A stretch of 64,000 nucleotides of DNA from Gigaspora rosea (lineage: Eukaryota > Glomeromycota > Glomeromycetes > Diversisporales > Gigasporaceae). The notes below the pieces were generated by a model. It searched no databases and was not told the DNA's origin. It was given only the letters and a program-made list of their open reading frames with translations. Location of the stretch: NCBI GenBank assembly GCA_003550325.1, contig QKWP01000582.1, forward strand, positions 20,348-84,347. The letters run 5' to 3'. Below, one piece after another: positions 43,573-55,129 of the stretch (the first letter of the stretch is position 1; each line of letters starts with the position of its first letter). A program made the position numbers and the translations under genes.

Positions 43573-44159
43573 GGCTTTACTTATTTGTGCCGGTAATACA
43601 AACTCCTAAAAAGGCAACTACCAATCAGTGAGTTCGTTCCGGATCAGCCCGACATGAATTCCGAACACGTGCAGAAGAAGAAAAAAGCGAAAATACACCA
43701 AAACTAGCGTTTAAACCGACCTTTGTGCACTAATTAAAAATGTCGGAGACGAAATTTTACATATAATGGGCAACTATATATGGCTATACCTCCCCTAACC
43801 CTAACCCTAACCCTAACATTGTGTTTTTACACACTTTGTTTATTTACAAAATTAAATTTCCTTTTTTGGGTTGTATTACTGGCACAAATATAAGTAAATC
43901 CGAATGTCAACACTATGAAAAATGACATCATTTGGAAATGATCATAGTCATTTGGTCACGAGTCATTTCCAAATGACCCAAAATTTGAATGACTCAAATG
44001 ATCGGCCATTTTGANTTTACATATAATGGGCAACTATATATGGCTATACCTCCCCTAACCCTAACCCTAACCCTAACATTGTGTTTTTACACACTTTGTT
44101 TATTTACAAAATTAAATTTCCTTTTTTGGGTTGTATTACTGGCACAAATAAGTAAATCC
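43573..44159. mobile_element. MULE-like MITE with telomere-like core, distorted by an assembly join
   Basis: The ends GGCTTTACTTATTTGTGCC and (inverted) GGATTTACTTATTTGTGCC are flanked by a 10-bp duplication TAGTACACCC (43563-43572 and 44160-44169), as for Mutator-like elements. The interior has GGATCAGCCCGACAT, GAAGAAAAAAGCGAAAAT and CCCTAACCCTAACCCTAAC. Bases 43756-43890 recur as 44016-44150 after an N at 44015, so about 260 bp are probably artificial. The true element would then be roughly 330 bp. Confidence 0.8.
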
Positions 44160-44169
44160 TAGTACACCC

Positions 44170-44300
44170 GATGTCCATGTGTTAACAAATTCTGAATCCT
44201 GATTGGCTAGATCAGGTGTAACATAAAAAAATCAAAACAATAAAACTGATGCTTATTGGCTAGATCAGATATGGCATTTTATATTTGTCCTTCGGAATTT
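44170..44300. repeat. Dispersed repeat, TGTTAACAAATTCTGAAT type
   Basis: TGTGTTAACAAATTCTGAAT, then ATTGGCTAGATCAGGTGTAA, occurs here and at 63855-63945. Inverted relatives form the array at 18.5-19.6 kb. Confidence 0.6.
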
Positions 44301-44471
44301 TAAATAGTTCCTATTTTCCTAGTATAGTAGCATTTTATCAAAGAAAGATATAAAGATCTATATTTAGACTTTAATAAATTATTTTAAAGTTTCTTTTGTA
44401 CTGATAAATAAGATCTATATTATTTTCATCAATAATTATTTTATAAGCAATTTAAGATTATTTTACAGTTA

Positions 44472-44777
44472 CTGTATATTCCTGAAAATAAGCTACTCCA
44501 AAAATAAGCTATTCCTCTGATTTTTTTCAAAAATTACAAAAAACCCATTAGCAGCTGCTACATATAAAAGTCTAAATTTACTAAGGAAATCTCAAAAGTG
44601 CCATTAAGTAAACTTGTTCAAAACATCAAAATACACTTATAATAAAAATTTGGTATCATTTGGACAACTTTTTATTAGTATGTTTTTCAATTTTTCAAAA
44701 AATTCAAAAATAAGCTATCTCATGTTTTTTTGTATAATTTTTTGCCTAAAAAAAGTAGCTTATTTTGGAATATACAG
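44472..44777. mobile_element. Tc1/mariner-like MITE, CTGTATATTCC ends
   Basis: The ends CTGTATATTCCTG and (inverted) CTGTATATTCC, each followed by AAAATAAGCTACT, are flanked by TA on both sides (44470-44471 and 44778-44779). The element is 306 bp with no ORF. Confidence 0.78.
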
Positions 44778-44999
44778 TAATTAATTTGCAAACAAGTCCA
44801 GTTTTTAAACAGTTTATATAAAAGATTTTCTTTATAAATTATACTAATCTTAATTCTAATTCTAAACTACAATAACTATATAGTAATTATTTTGTTTATA
44901 AAATAAGTTGTTAATAAGAAACAGTTATTGAAATAGATATGTTTATAAATTAGCATCTATAAAATAATCTTGTCTGTAAACCAAGTTGCTTGTAAATAA

Positions 45000-45235
45000 T
45001 TGTTGGAATTATGCTAAAAATGGAGTATTGAAAATTTTTTATATTTAATTATAAAAATTGTAAATTTTTTTAGTCTTTTTTGTGGTCTTTTTTTTATAGT
45101 TAGATTAGAGTTAGAGGATAGTTTTATTAATAAAAAGTATATGTGGGTTTTAGTAGGTATTATAGATTTAAATAGAGACCCAAAATTTTTAGCATAATCT
45201 ATTTTCAGCATAATCTCTACAAAAATTATCTATAA
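45000..45235. mobile_element. Decayed MITE, ATTATGCTAAAAAT type
   Basis: The words GAATTATGCTAAAAATGG near 45009 and, inverted, AGATTATGCTGAAAATAGAT near 45215 resemble the ends of the MITE at 28140-28340. A TTAGATTAGAGTTAGAGG tract lies inside. Confidence 0.4.
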
Positions 45236-45319
45236 AATGAGTGGTACCAGATCAAATAATGTATACTTCTAGAAGTTATAAAGAAGTGTGTTTATAAAGT
45301 GTGCACTTATATAAAAATA

Positions 45320-46011
45320 GCTATACTCTCATTATAGCAAACTTTCATTATAGTGAAGATTGGTTTATAGTGAAAATTTTTCTTGGCACAAAATCATTAA
45401 TAATAAATTTTTGTTCGATATAGTAAGTTAATTAGTAAAATCTCAATATAAGATATATAAAGTTTTTTTTAAGACAGATATAACAAAATGGCTTGCATTA
45501 TAGTAAAGATTTGATCATGTGATATTGTTGACCAATAAAATTAATGGAATACACAACTATATTACTTTTGTGTAATACTATATTTTCATGTAATAATGCA
45601 ACCTGTGCGTTATTTCGAGCACCTGTGCGTTATTTCGAAATGCACATGTGCTATATTTCAGATCAATATTGCCAAAATTTAATAGACATGTGACTATAAT
45701 TATATTTATAGTGAAACTTTTAGGAAGGGGTGCGTTATTTCGGGATGCACATGTGCATTATTTTGAAGCAAATAGGCAATTTTTAAAAGAGGGCAATTTT
45801 GAAATAATGCACATGTGCATTATTACACGAAAATACAGCACTTGTTTATTGGATTTTTGGGCATATAAATTTATTATTATCTCAATATAGTAAAAATTTA
45901 TACATTTTATTATTATTTTCACTATATTAAGAGGCTCTCAATATAGTTAATTTCTTAATATAGTGAAGAAATTTTACAGCCCAAGTGCTTCACTATAATA
46001 AGAGTGACTTG
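45320..46011. mobile_element. pogo-like element, old
   Basis: The left GCTATACTCTCATTATAG and the right (inverted) CAAGTCACTCTTATTATAG ends agree partly, and TA flanks both (45318-45319 and 46012-46013). Both ends continue with TATAGTGAAG words. A second element is nested inside. Confidence 0.5.
45578..45843. mobile_element. Nested TIR element, GTAATAATGCA ends
   Basis: Inverted repeats of about 36 bp (TATTTTCATGTAATAATGCA and, inverted, TATTTTCGTGTAATAATGCA) enclose about 200 bp. CCTGTGCGTTATTTCG occurs twice near 45600-45640 and CATGTGCATTATTT occurs inverted. Confidence 0.65.
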
Positions 46012-46302
46012 TATATAATTATAAGGGCATGCCCAAAAATTTCATGTACCTCTCACTCTATTTTAAACTAGTAATGTATATTGAACAAAATTAATGCTTG
46101 GACATCTTTGGATTAAATATCTAATTCAAATATCCAATTAGGATCTAAATATTTGAACTCTGCTCTAATTCATAAATTTGATTGGTTGAAATTAAATAAT
46201 ACTAGTATAGTAGTTTGTCTATTAAATATAATACAAATATTGTCCAATCATATGTAATAAAAGTCATATGATATTTAATGTTCAATTGAATATTAAACAT
46301 AT

Positions 46303-46728
46303 TAGTGTTCTGACCCATTACAAAAATTTCAACCTAGGTCACCTGCAGGTAGATTATCTGGGTAACCCAAGTGAACACTAGGTAATAAAAAAAATTCTGC
46401 TATGGGTCACCCATGGGTGGATCATCTGAGTAACCCAAATGAACACTGAGCAAGAATATGGAAATATTTTGAAATCAAATTTTTATTATATAAAATCGAA
46501 ATTTTTGCTATAAAATTTGTATCATGTTATATAAAATGATTGGTTTATAATTTTTGGTATTTTATTTTCAGCTGGTATTATTATTATTTTTTTTAATGCT
46601 AGTTAAATCAAAATAAATCCTTTAAATTGAAATAATATTTTTGTCCCCTGATACTAGACAATAAAAAATTCTATTATAGGTCAACTAAGCATGGTGGACA
46701 TTCGATTTGATTGGTTTGAAGATCACTA
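46303..46728. mobile_element. hAT relic related to the CCCGGGT family
   Basis: It starts TAGTGTTCTGACCCATTAC and ends near GAAGATCACTA. The interior has GGTCACCTGCAGGTAG and GGGTCACCCATGGGTGG, recalling the sub-terminal words of the hAT at 27827. No 8-bp duplication remains. Confidence 0.45.
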
Positions 46729-46736
46729 GGTTATAC

Positions 46737-47015
46737 AATATAAAAAAAAATTTTAAAGTAATTCTTACTATGTCATCAATTGGCAACTCATAGTTTTGCA
46801 TAATAAAATTTTTTTAGAACTTATTATAGTGTTCTTTAACCCTTTATATGTCTTTTGAAAAAAAAGATCAGTATAGATCAAATATCTTAAAAACTTTATT
46901 CAGGAGGCAAATTTAGACAAGTAATACAGTAATGCAGCATATAATGAATAGGTATTAAACTTTTTTTTGCTTCTAAACTCAATGCCTTTTCAATTGACCT
47001 AAGCAACTAATATCA
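46737..47015. other. AT-rich spacer
   Basis: Nothing recognised. Confidence 0.4.
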
Positions 47016-47768
47016 GAAAAATAAATAAAGCGCAGATCTGCACAAATCTGTGACTCTGAAAAATTTTAACGAATTTTGCAATAGCTTGTGATCCAGTGGT
47101 CCGAATTTAATGATTTTGGCACCATTCGATCCGTCTCGATGAGATGGATCGAATAGTACCAAAATCGTTAAATTCCAATTACTAGAACACAAGAAAATCC
47201 CATTTATGTGAATTTTATAAACATTGAACGATCTTGCCAACCAGTGGTCCAAATTTAATAATTTTGGTACTATTCAATTCCTCTCAATAAGACGGTTCGA
47301 ATGGTACTAAAAACATCAAAATTGGATCACTAGTTAACAAGTTATTCATGAAAAACGATTTGCGGCGCAGTTCTGCGCAGAAATTTAAATTTCTTTTTTA
47401 AATTTCTGCGCAGAACTGCGCTGCAAATTGTTTATTATGAATAACTTGTTATTCAGTGATCCAATTTTGATGTTTTTGGTACCATTGAACTGTCTCATCG
47501 AGAGGAATCGAATGGTACCAAAAACATTAAATTTGGACCACTAGTTGGCAAGATCGTTCAATGTTTATAAAATTCACATAAATGGATTTTTTTTGTTCTA
47601 GTAATTGGAATTTAACAATTTTGGTACCATTCGATCCGTCTTATCGAGACGGATCGAAAGGTACCAAAACCGTTAAATTTGGGCCACTGGATCACAAGTT
47701 ATTGCAAAATTTGTTAAAATTTTCCAGGTCGCAGATTTGTGCAGATCTGCGCCTTATTTATTTTCCCG
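47016..47768. mobile_element. Long foldback element
   Basis: Two arms of about 360 bp, from AAATAAAGCGCAGATCTGC on the left to the inverted copy on the right, are nearly perfect complements around a short loop near 47391 (AATTTCTTTTTTAAATT). Within each arm TGATCCAGTGGTCC is followed by ATGATTTTGGCACCATTCGA or a variant and a GTCTCGATGAGA turn, so smaller hairpins nest in the large one. No target duplication was secured. There is no ORF. Confidence 0.85.
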
Positions 47769-48289
47769 ATGAATAATATAGTAATACTTATATCCAGAAC
47801 ATCCCACCCGTTCTTTATTTCATACTGCTTAATTTATTATTATTAAAGTGTAATAACCTTATTTATTCTAATTAATATAACACTGCAACTTCATTATATC
47901 ACACAATGGAACGATTTGACAAAATATGTAGAATTCTGATGAATATCAATTTTTTAAAGCAAATAGCATGTGTGTTTAAGATTCGATAATCTGTTTAGCT
48001 GGAAATCTACAAACGTTAGATTTACAGTGGCATTGGCAGTTTTATTTTCATTAGATATATCAGGCGAATAATTGGTTTGATTAGAAAAAGATGGGCTTGA
48101 TAATTTCTCAGAGGAGGAGGTAATGTCTTTGACATTGTAGGTGCTCTATTATCAATTTTGCATTATAATATTTAAGAAATAACTATAATTCTCACCACAA
48201 TTAGCCAGGGCAGCCCCAAAAGTGCAGGTTAGCCACTGCCACTACAGTTAAGTTTGGGAGATATGATCTCGACGAGATATTAAAAAAGA
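47769..48289. other. Spacer, no gene recognised
   Basis: Short coding-like words (DNFSEEEV near 48098) occur but do not make a usable frame. Confidence 0.35.
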
Positions 48290-48865
48290 AAGTTGAAAAT
48301 TGAAAGTGAATCACCATATAGTCAAAGAGTAAAAGTATAACTTAGTTTTTTTCACACAAATTATAAAGTTGAAATGGTTTCAGCCAAAACTGGAACTGAC
48401 CAATTTTTTTGAAAAAGATGTGATTTACGAATACTATAAAAACCAAAAACTTTAGAGGAGTTAAGGTAAAGATGAAATTCCGGGACCACTTTTAGGTATT
48501 GTTTTTCAAGAATTAACAATTTCTGCAAAGGGAACAGCACTGATTTTTCCCCATATCCAAGAACATGAAAAAATCTTAATTATGCATAATAGGACCCCGA
48601 AATATACATAGATAGGTCAGGTTAATTATAGGATTACAAAAAAGGTAAGATCTGCTGAAAAAACTTCAAAAATAAGCAAAAAATTACTATAAATGAAAAA
48701 AATCTGCATAAAAAACTTCAAAAATAAGCAAAAAAATTACTATAAATGAAAAAATTTGCATAAAAAACTTCAAAAATAAGCAAACTCGACCCGACCTATC
48801 TATGTATATTTCGGGGTCCTTGCATAATGCTTTTAAATCGTAGAGCACTATTAGACAAAGCAAAT
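48290..48865 (+). pseudogene. Unrecognised coding remnant, interrupted by a MITE
   Basis: The plus strand gives LKWFQPKLELTNFFEKDVIY, then EYYKNQKL, then GKDEIPGPLLGIVFQELTIS and AKGTALIFPHIQEHEKILIM up to the MITE at 48591. Beyond its right end a little more sequence follows in register (AFKS). In-frame stops are present. The family is unknown to me; a transposase or host gene piece is possible. Confidence 0.4.
48591..48820. mobile_element. Young AGGACCC-family hAT-like MITE
   Basis: Inverted ends AGGACCCCGAAATATACATA (identical for about 28 bp) are flanked by a perfect duplication TGCATAAT (48583-48590 and 48821-48828). The 230-bp body holds two to three tandem copies of a 45-bp unit with CTTCAAAAATAAGC and TTACTATAAATGAAAAA. 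Confidence 0.92.
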
Positions 48866-50085
48866 ATGAAAATTAAAACATGCTATTTTTTTAATTTTAT
48901 AATCACTTATAAAAATTTTCTGAAAGCTTTCAAAATTTGATGGGTTGAATCATAAAACTTTATTTTGTATGGCCTTATATAGGGTGTATACCATGATTTG
49001 CTTAATTTTATTTCTAGTTAGATTTACATAAATACAATTTTGAATACAAATTTTTAAATATAATAATTGTTCTAGCTAAGTCAATCTAATGAGCATGTTT
49101 GAAGAACTTCACATTATTACATTACAAGGGTCTGGTTATGAATATTCGAAGGTCCTTTTAGCAAAAGAATCATTCCAAGGGTTATTTCGTTTACTTTAAA
49201 TTGACCTAGGTTTTCTACCAATACATCGACATTGGTAATATTCATGTTAATACAACTTGCTATCCAGGATAAGACAAATTGGAATGGTATTGCCGAAATT
49301 TTCATTTTTGCCATGATATATTTAACCAAACAGAAGACCACCATACTTTTTGTGGTACTGCTATGATTAAACTTGACTGCCATGTACAATCAAGTTTTCG
49401 AGACTGAAGTTGGATGAACAATCGTATTAAAGACAAAACAACACTAATATTATCGATAGTAAGCGTAACCCATGTTTTATACCCATTATGTGCCCGCTAT
49501 ATCTGTAAATGTATTTGATTGACACTTAACTTATAGGAATGTTGTTGGTGTGGTGAGCCTGCAAATCTTTCAGAGTAAGATAGATCTGGCAGTGAAAGAA
49601 ACCCAAAAGATTCCATGTGCATTATAAACTTTTTCTCAATAAAGAGTGCTAAAAATCGTGGGACATAGTATGATAGTACACTTAATATTGTTGCAAGGAA
49701 AAGTGCTTTGAATATAGCGCCAAATTATAAATCATAATTATACGTACGTATAAACTACCAAATTATATTTGATGCTGAGATTATGCTAAATTACTATTTC
49801 AGTTGATTATGTTTAAAAATCTGCGAGCAATTCTATTTGCTTAGCAGAAAAAACAGAATAGTATTGTAGTGAAAAATCATGTGTAGTTCATCTTGTCCAG
49901 GACGCCAAATTGGAAGACTAAAAGTAATAAAGAGATGACCGTGCTAGTAGGATACAAAAAAATAATAATATAATGGAATTATTAAATTAAGCTTTAGTAA
50001 TCTATTTTAGTTAAAGTACATGATTTGTTTTTCAAACAAATACATTTATTGTTAATTACATTTTATATATGAAAAAAATAAATTA
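48866..50085. other. Intergenic stretch, weak coding traces
   Basis: The minus ORF at 49117-49389 (90 residues, ISAIPFQFVLSWIASCINMN) might be a gene piece but has no recognisable family. Nothing else is evident. Confidence 0.3.
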
Positions 50086-50227
50086 ACGATGTTACCCAAC
50101 TATTTTGGATGTCCCAAACTATGTGATGAATATCACATTGGGTATTTACCTCTTTGTCATTATTGAAACCGTGTGATACTATTCATTATATAGTTTGAGA
50201 TGTCCCAAATAGTTTGGGCAACATCGC
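50086..50227. mobile_element. Small TA-flanked MITE
   Basis: The ends ACGATGTTACCCAACTATTT and (inverted) GCGATGTTGCCCAAACTATT, each followed by a GATGTCCCAAAC-like word, lie between TA dinucleotides (50084-50085 and 50228-50229). The element is 142 bp, Tc1/mariner-like by target. Confidence 0.65.
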
Positions 50228-50296
50228 TAATATGAGAACCAAAACTTCTATTTTGGTTTTTCCAAATTCGATTTTCATTTATGAAATGCCTAGTAT

Positions 50297-50371
50297 ATGG
50301 GGGATATCAATAGAAATGGGACAAATTTATCTAATAAATTTGTCCTATTTCTATTGACTTCACCCCATATA
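50297..50371. repeat. 75-bp hairpin
   Basis: ATATGGGGGATATCAATAGA with ATGGGACAAATTTAT pairs with the complementary arm ending ACTTCACCCCATAT. The loop is only a few bases. Confidence 0.7.
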
Positions 50372-50487
50372 ATTACAGGTTTGAGAAGCTTCGAAACTTA
50401 CATTAATGAAAAATGCATATTAGATGAAATACACAACAATTATAGTAAAAATGTAATATAGTTTACCTGTTGCAAAATAGCTTTACG

Positions 50488-52261
50488 CAGTGTTGTCACT
50501 CAGAGCAGACCCGGACAGGAACTGGATTGGACTCGAACCAGACTCGAACTCAGACAATTAAATTTGTCTGCCGGACAAATCTAATCAAACAGCCAATCAT
50601 ATATCAGTATATCATATAAATAAAAGTATAAATCAGAAATTCTCAGAATTTAAATTCTACTTATAGCCCAACAGATACATAACATTTTTTGGGCATTCTT
50701 AAGCATTTCAATTAATAATTAGAGTAGCTGCGTGACGCAGTCGCGCTAAAACCAGGAACGTACTAAGTATGATACTACAGATCGTTTGAAAATTAATATA
50801 TTTTTATTTTAATTATTGCAGTTGATGCTCACTTGAGGCCATTATAAAATAAGTATGATCATATGAATTAATTCATTTTAAGAAAGTCTCAAAAATGTAG
50901 TAATTATTTATGATGATAATGTAATTATAGAATATTCGCACACAACAATTAAGTATTAACAAACTGGCCCAATCATGTAGATGATCAAAAATGTTATAGA
51001 TTTCTATAAATTTAGATAGAATCAATAACGTCATGTGCATCATATTGCATAATCGACTCATGATGTTACAGTATATGTAAAAATGTTGACTACTTCCAAA
51101 AATGAATCCATTACTTCTACTAAAAAAGGATTCTACGAAAATCAGCATAGACCATGCCCAAAAACATTAATTAAACCATCCCTTACACATTTCAAGTGAT
51201 CATACTGGTATATTGTAATTGTGAATAAATGAAAATCATTATTCCAACCAAAAGAGATTCTTTAAAAATCAATGTAGTGCATCAAAAAAGTTGAACAGAA
51301 CCATCTTCTCTCATATTTTATGTGATCGTACTGGTATTATAAATTATTTTTTAATAAAAGTTGGCTAAAATTTAAAACCGATTCTTCATATTTGCTTTGA
51401 TTCGATCAATTATTGTCACAGATCATAATTTAAAATGAAATCTACATTCTATACTTAACCTGCTAGCCTTCTAAAACCCATTAATACTTGTTTATTATAT
51501 TTTTTTTTAAAACTAACCCTAATCCTAAACCCCTAACCCTAAAAAATACACTCCAAAAAACTTTAGTTTTCGAGATTTTATACCATCATTTCATTTTAAT
51601 CTGGATTTCATTATGATCTGTCACAATTATTGTCATATTTATATGGTTAATGAGATTCTAACTATATATTTTAGCTCTAATACATATAATCATATGAATT
51701 AGCTAGGACGGCTTTCAAAGTGCTGGTTACCTGACCAGATATATGGTGCTAGTCAATATGTACGAAAGATTATTTTTAATAATTTTATATTGTATATTAT
51801 ATTGGTACTGTATATCTGTCAGATGACTAGCACTTTGGGCCATATTGCCAATTCGTATCTACATACTGCCTTATAAAATCATTATAGAGAAATAATATAA
51901 TTATTCCTAATACGTATGAACTTATATGATGCCGGAGGAAATTATTAAGTAGAATTATTTCTTTAAACAAAACTTATTGAATATATGAAAAAAACTTTAT
52001 ACGTATGTATATAGTTTTTTATCTGAAGATAAATGTCGTAAAAATAAACTTTTTTGATGATCGCAATAAATTTGTATTACAAACTCGGACATTGTCCGAA
52101 TGCCCGAGTCAGAGTATGTCTGGGTCCGACATATTTTACTCAGACATTGTCTGTGTGACAATAGATAAATTCAGACATAATTCGAACTCAGACATCGGAC
52201 AGTGTCCGAAAGTGTCCAGTCCGCCATATTTGACTCAGACATCAAAAAATGTACAACACTG
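50488..52261. mobile_element. 1.8-kb hAT element, CAGTGTTGT ends
   Basis: The ends CAGTGTTGT and ACAACACTG follow the hAT CAGNG pattern. The flanks GCTTTACG (50480-50487) and GCTTTAAG (52262-52269) differ at one base. Both ends are rich in GACTCAGACA and GTCCGA words in both orientations (50500-50580 and 52080-52255), as expected for transposase-binding clusters. No transposase or recognisable captured gene is seen. It contains a younger 209-bp MITE. Confidence 0.85.
51416..51624. mobile_element. 209-bp MITE with telomere-like core, copy 2
   Basis: This is the inverted sister of 34055-34263. A perfect duplication AATTATTG flanks it (51408-51415 and 51625-51632). The core reads CCCTAATCCTAAACCCCTAA. 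It lies inside the larger hAT. Confidence 0.88.
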
Positions 52262-52268
52262 GCTTTAA

Positions 52269-52785
52269 GGGTAGAGGGTACTATTTTAAAATTATATATA
52301 AACTTAATGGTTAAATTTTTTTTAAATTTAATTTTATAAAAAATTATAATAAGTAAACTAATTATATTTTAAGCCAAGTTTGTAGAGCAGGTTTTTCTAA
52401 TTCTAATGATAGTAAAATCATTAAAATTGGTTAAAAACTCAGAAAGTTATAAAATCTTAAAGATTGGATATTAAAATTTAGTAATAAAATTAACTTATAA
52501 ATTTACGCAAATTGACCAATCAGCATTAGCAATTTTGAGCAACCCAGAAAATTTTTGGCCAACCCAGAAAAACTTTATGATATATATAAATATATTTTTT
52601 AAAATATAATAATAGTTAAAATTTTTACCATAATAGATAAATTGTTTTATTTATATTTTATAAAATTTTAATAAAAATTAGTTGTAATTTAAAAAAGTTT
52701 TATTAGTAGCATATGTCAATTTTATATAAAAATTTCAAAATACCATATAAAAACTATATAAAAATGATCTACGTACCCTCTACCC
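52269..52785. mobile_element. TTAA-target element (piggyBac-like), non-autonomous
   Basis: The ends GGGTAGAGGGTAC and (inverted) GGGTAGAGGGTAC match over 13 bp and are flanked by TTAA (52265-52268 and 52786-52789). TTAA duplication is the piggyBac signature; the GGG start is less usual. It has landed in the right-hand target duplication of the neighbouring hAT, so it is younger. There is no ORF. Confidence 0.75.
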
Positions 52786-52789
52786 TTAA

Positions 52790-53142
52790 GTAAATACCCA
52801 TTGCCTTGTCTAGTACAGAGTTGAGTATAACTGTCCTATAAATCGATATAGATCTTGAACCTATGCGTTTTTTTTATATCTAACAAAAAAAATTTTTTTT
52901 TGTTAGCGTTCTTCACAGATCTCAGCATATAAAACTTTAATAAAAATATACAAAATAACTGCCTTATTAACCATCAAAGATCAGGGTGGATTCTGAATCT
53001 ACATATCGAACATAATGTATATCGATATTTTTTTTTTTTTGCTTATAAAAAAAATTTTTTTATATTTAAAAAAAACTTTTGCAAGTCGTTAACTTATAGA
53101 AATCTATTCTAGAAAATTCCTTAATACTTTGTTGATCAATTA
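52790..53142. other. AT-rich spacer
   Basis: No feature recognised. Confidence 0.4.
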
Positions 53143-53428
53143 CTAAATTTGGAGGTCTGCTAAAGCCTTGTACCTACGTGACTTTTTATATGTAGATTAG
53201 CCAATCAGAATCATGAAATTTTGTTTATACAGGAAGTCAAAAATCAAAAAAACCACAAAAATATAAAAACGATAGTCTAAACCCGTTTTGGTGCATTAAT
53301 AAAAAATGTAGAGAAGGTAATTTTACCTATATTTATACCTTCTTTTAATATTAAACTAACCTAACTCTAATTATAACTAAAATTTCAAAAGTACATGGGT
53401 ACAAGGCTTTAGCGATTCCCTAAATTTG
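53143..53428. mobile_element. MITE with GCTAAAGCCTTGTACC ends
   Basis: Inverted repeats GCTAAAGCCTTGTACCTACG and (inverted) GCTAAAGCCTTGTACCCATG lie at 53159 and 53413. A weaker match extends outward to CTAAATTTGG on each side. The interior has AAAAATGTAGAGAAGG and CTAACCTAACTCTAA, recalling the telomere-core MITEs. The outer limits are approximate. Confidence 0.65.
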
Positions 53429-53569
53429 GCAATATTCGAGACTGTCTATTGTTTATATTTTTTAACCAATCAAATCGAATGTCCGCTATGCTTTGCCAGC
53501 TCCTTTTTCTAGAGAACGCCAGAATTCTGTCTACTAGTAATCGCAAATTTTCATATTAGATGAGTAAAA

Positions 53570-53874
53570 AGGACCCAAACATCTCTCATATAGGTCATAA
53601 CTGAATTTTGGCCAATTTTGACCTAATTTGCTAAAAATAACAAAATCTATTATTTACTTAAATAACTTTTGATTCAGTAATTAGAATTGAATGAATTTTT
53701 TTTGTTTGATGCGCCTCACTAAGAGCTTCATTTTAAAAAAAAAGTTCATTCAAATTGGACTACTAAATGCCATGATCATTACCAAAAACTGTTGTTTTTT
53801 TTTGCTTCTCAAATTTTAGGGGTTTTTGCTGAAATGCGTAATGTATGACCTCTGTACTATATGTCCGGGGTCCT
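53570..53874. mobile_element. hAT-like MITE, AGGACCC family, copy B
   Basis: A perfect duplication GAGTAAAA flanks it (53562-53569 and 53875-53882). It reads as the reverse complement of the copy at 2324-2612 along its whole length, including the hairpin with the TCACTAAGAG turn. Confidence 0.9.
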
Positions 53875-53882
53875 GAGTAAAA

Positions 53883-55129
53883 CCAGAAGGAGACTAAGTG
53901 GATTCTGTTTCACTGTTAATTGTGATTTCACCTGTTTTGTGTGATTGCATAATTCTGGTTTGAGAATCTTTGATCTATGCTAAGTTTATATTATATATAA
54001 TCTTTTTTTATATTATTAATAGGCAGAACAATTGTTAAATAAAATTTTTACAAATCTTTTAAGATAGCTTTTTATACTTTTTGGCATTAGTTCTGAATGA
54101 GACTTATCACTATTCATCTAATCAAACAAGTAATTATAATGATTTTCTGATTAATCTTTTTTTATAATCTATCTTTAGAGCTCTGATATTGCAATGGGAA
54201 ATAATTCATTTTCCTTATTTGAATGCCAAATTAATATAGAAGAGTTCACTATTTCAAATATTTTCTTGATAGAATATGGCTTATTTACGCATACAGATAC
54301 TATACAGATACTATTATTTTTTCCTTCTTGTGGTTTAATATTAAGTATTTCACATTTATATTTTACAAAACAATGCTCATATGCATTCTTTTGAAAATCG
54401 AATTCTTCAAAATTAGCTTTCACAGGTTTGAATTATTGCCATGAGTGGTCCGAATTAACATACATTCATGTAGCATATAATTTATAACTGTAACAAATGA
54501 TAATTGAATTTGGAAAATCACTATATTTCAAAATAATGCTTATGGACATAGCCAAAATAAAGCACAGATCATTTAACTAATGCGTGAATGGGCTTTTCAT
54601 GCTTATACGGTAATTAACTTAATACTCCCGTTTCTATGGAATAGCTAATTTATTAAGTAAATACCCAAAAAAATTAGTAATTTATTACTTCTATTTGTGG
54701 CTTTTCCGATTGTATTTTTTTCAAACAGATAACCTTGGTTTATATTGCCATGGTTTATACAATATTTTATGTTATAATTTACATATAGCTTTTCAACAAA
54801 GCTGTGCAACTCAAGTCAAAATTACTATAATTGGGAACCTACGGCTATGCAGTTTAAAATAGAATTTGGGGTTGGTAAGTCCAATCAATAAGAACCGTAG
54901 TTGTATTAATTTACAAAAAAAATTCTAAAATGAGACCGTAGTGTATTAATCATCTCATATATATTATTTTATAAAAAAAAATCTAAAAATCTAATAAATT
55001 TATTTATTTTTTTTGCTTATGTTATTATACTGTATATATATAGTTTATAACTTAGAATTATTTAGTATTAATAAACTGGCCAATCAAATTATGTATTTTT
55101 ATTTTGTATATTAGTAGCACACCTATGGC
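53883..55129. other. Intergenic stretch with one weak ORF
   Basis: The minus ORF at 54175-54423 (82 residues; FDFQKNAYEHCFVKYKCEIL, then ICIVSVCVNKPYSIKKIFEI) has protein-like composition and could be a gene exon, but I recognise no family. The rest is AT-rich. Confidence 0.3.

Noticed and set aside
43796-43818. A chromosome end (CCCTAA repeats)
   Set aside because: Only three repeats, inside a MITE with a TSD and unique sequence on both sides.
52005-52268. An 87-residue gene
   Set aside because: It overlaps the sub-terminal GTCCGA/TCAGACA repeats of the hAT at 50488-52261 and has no protein-like pattern.
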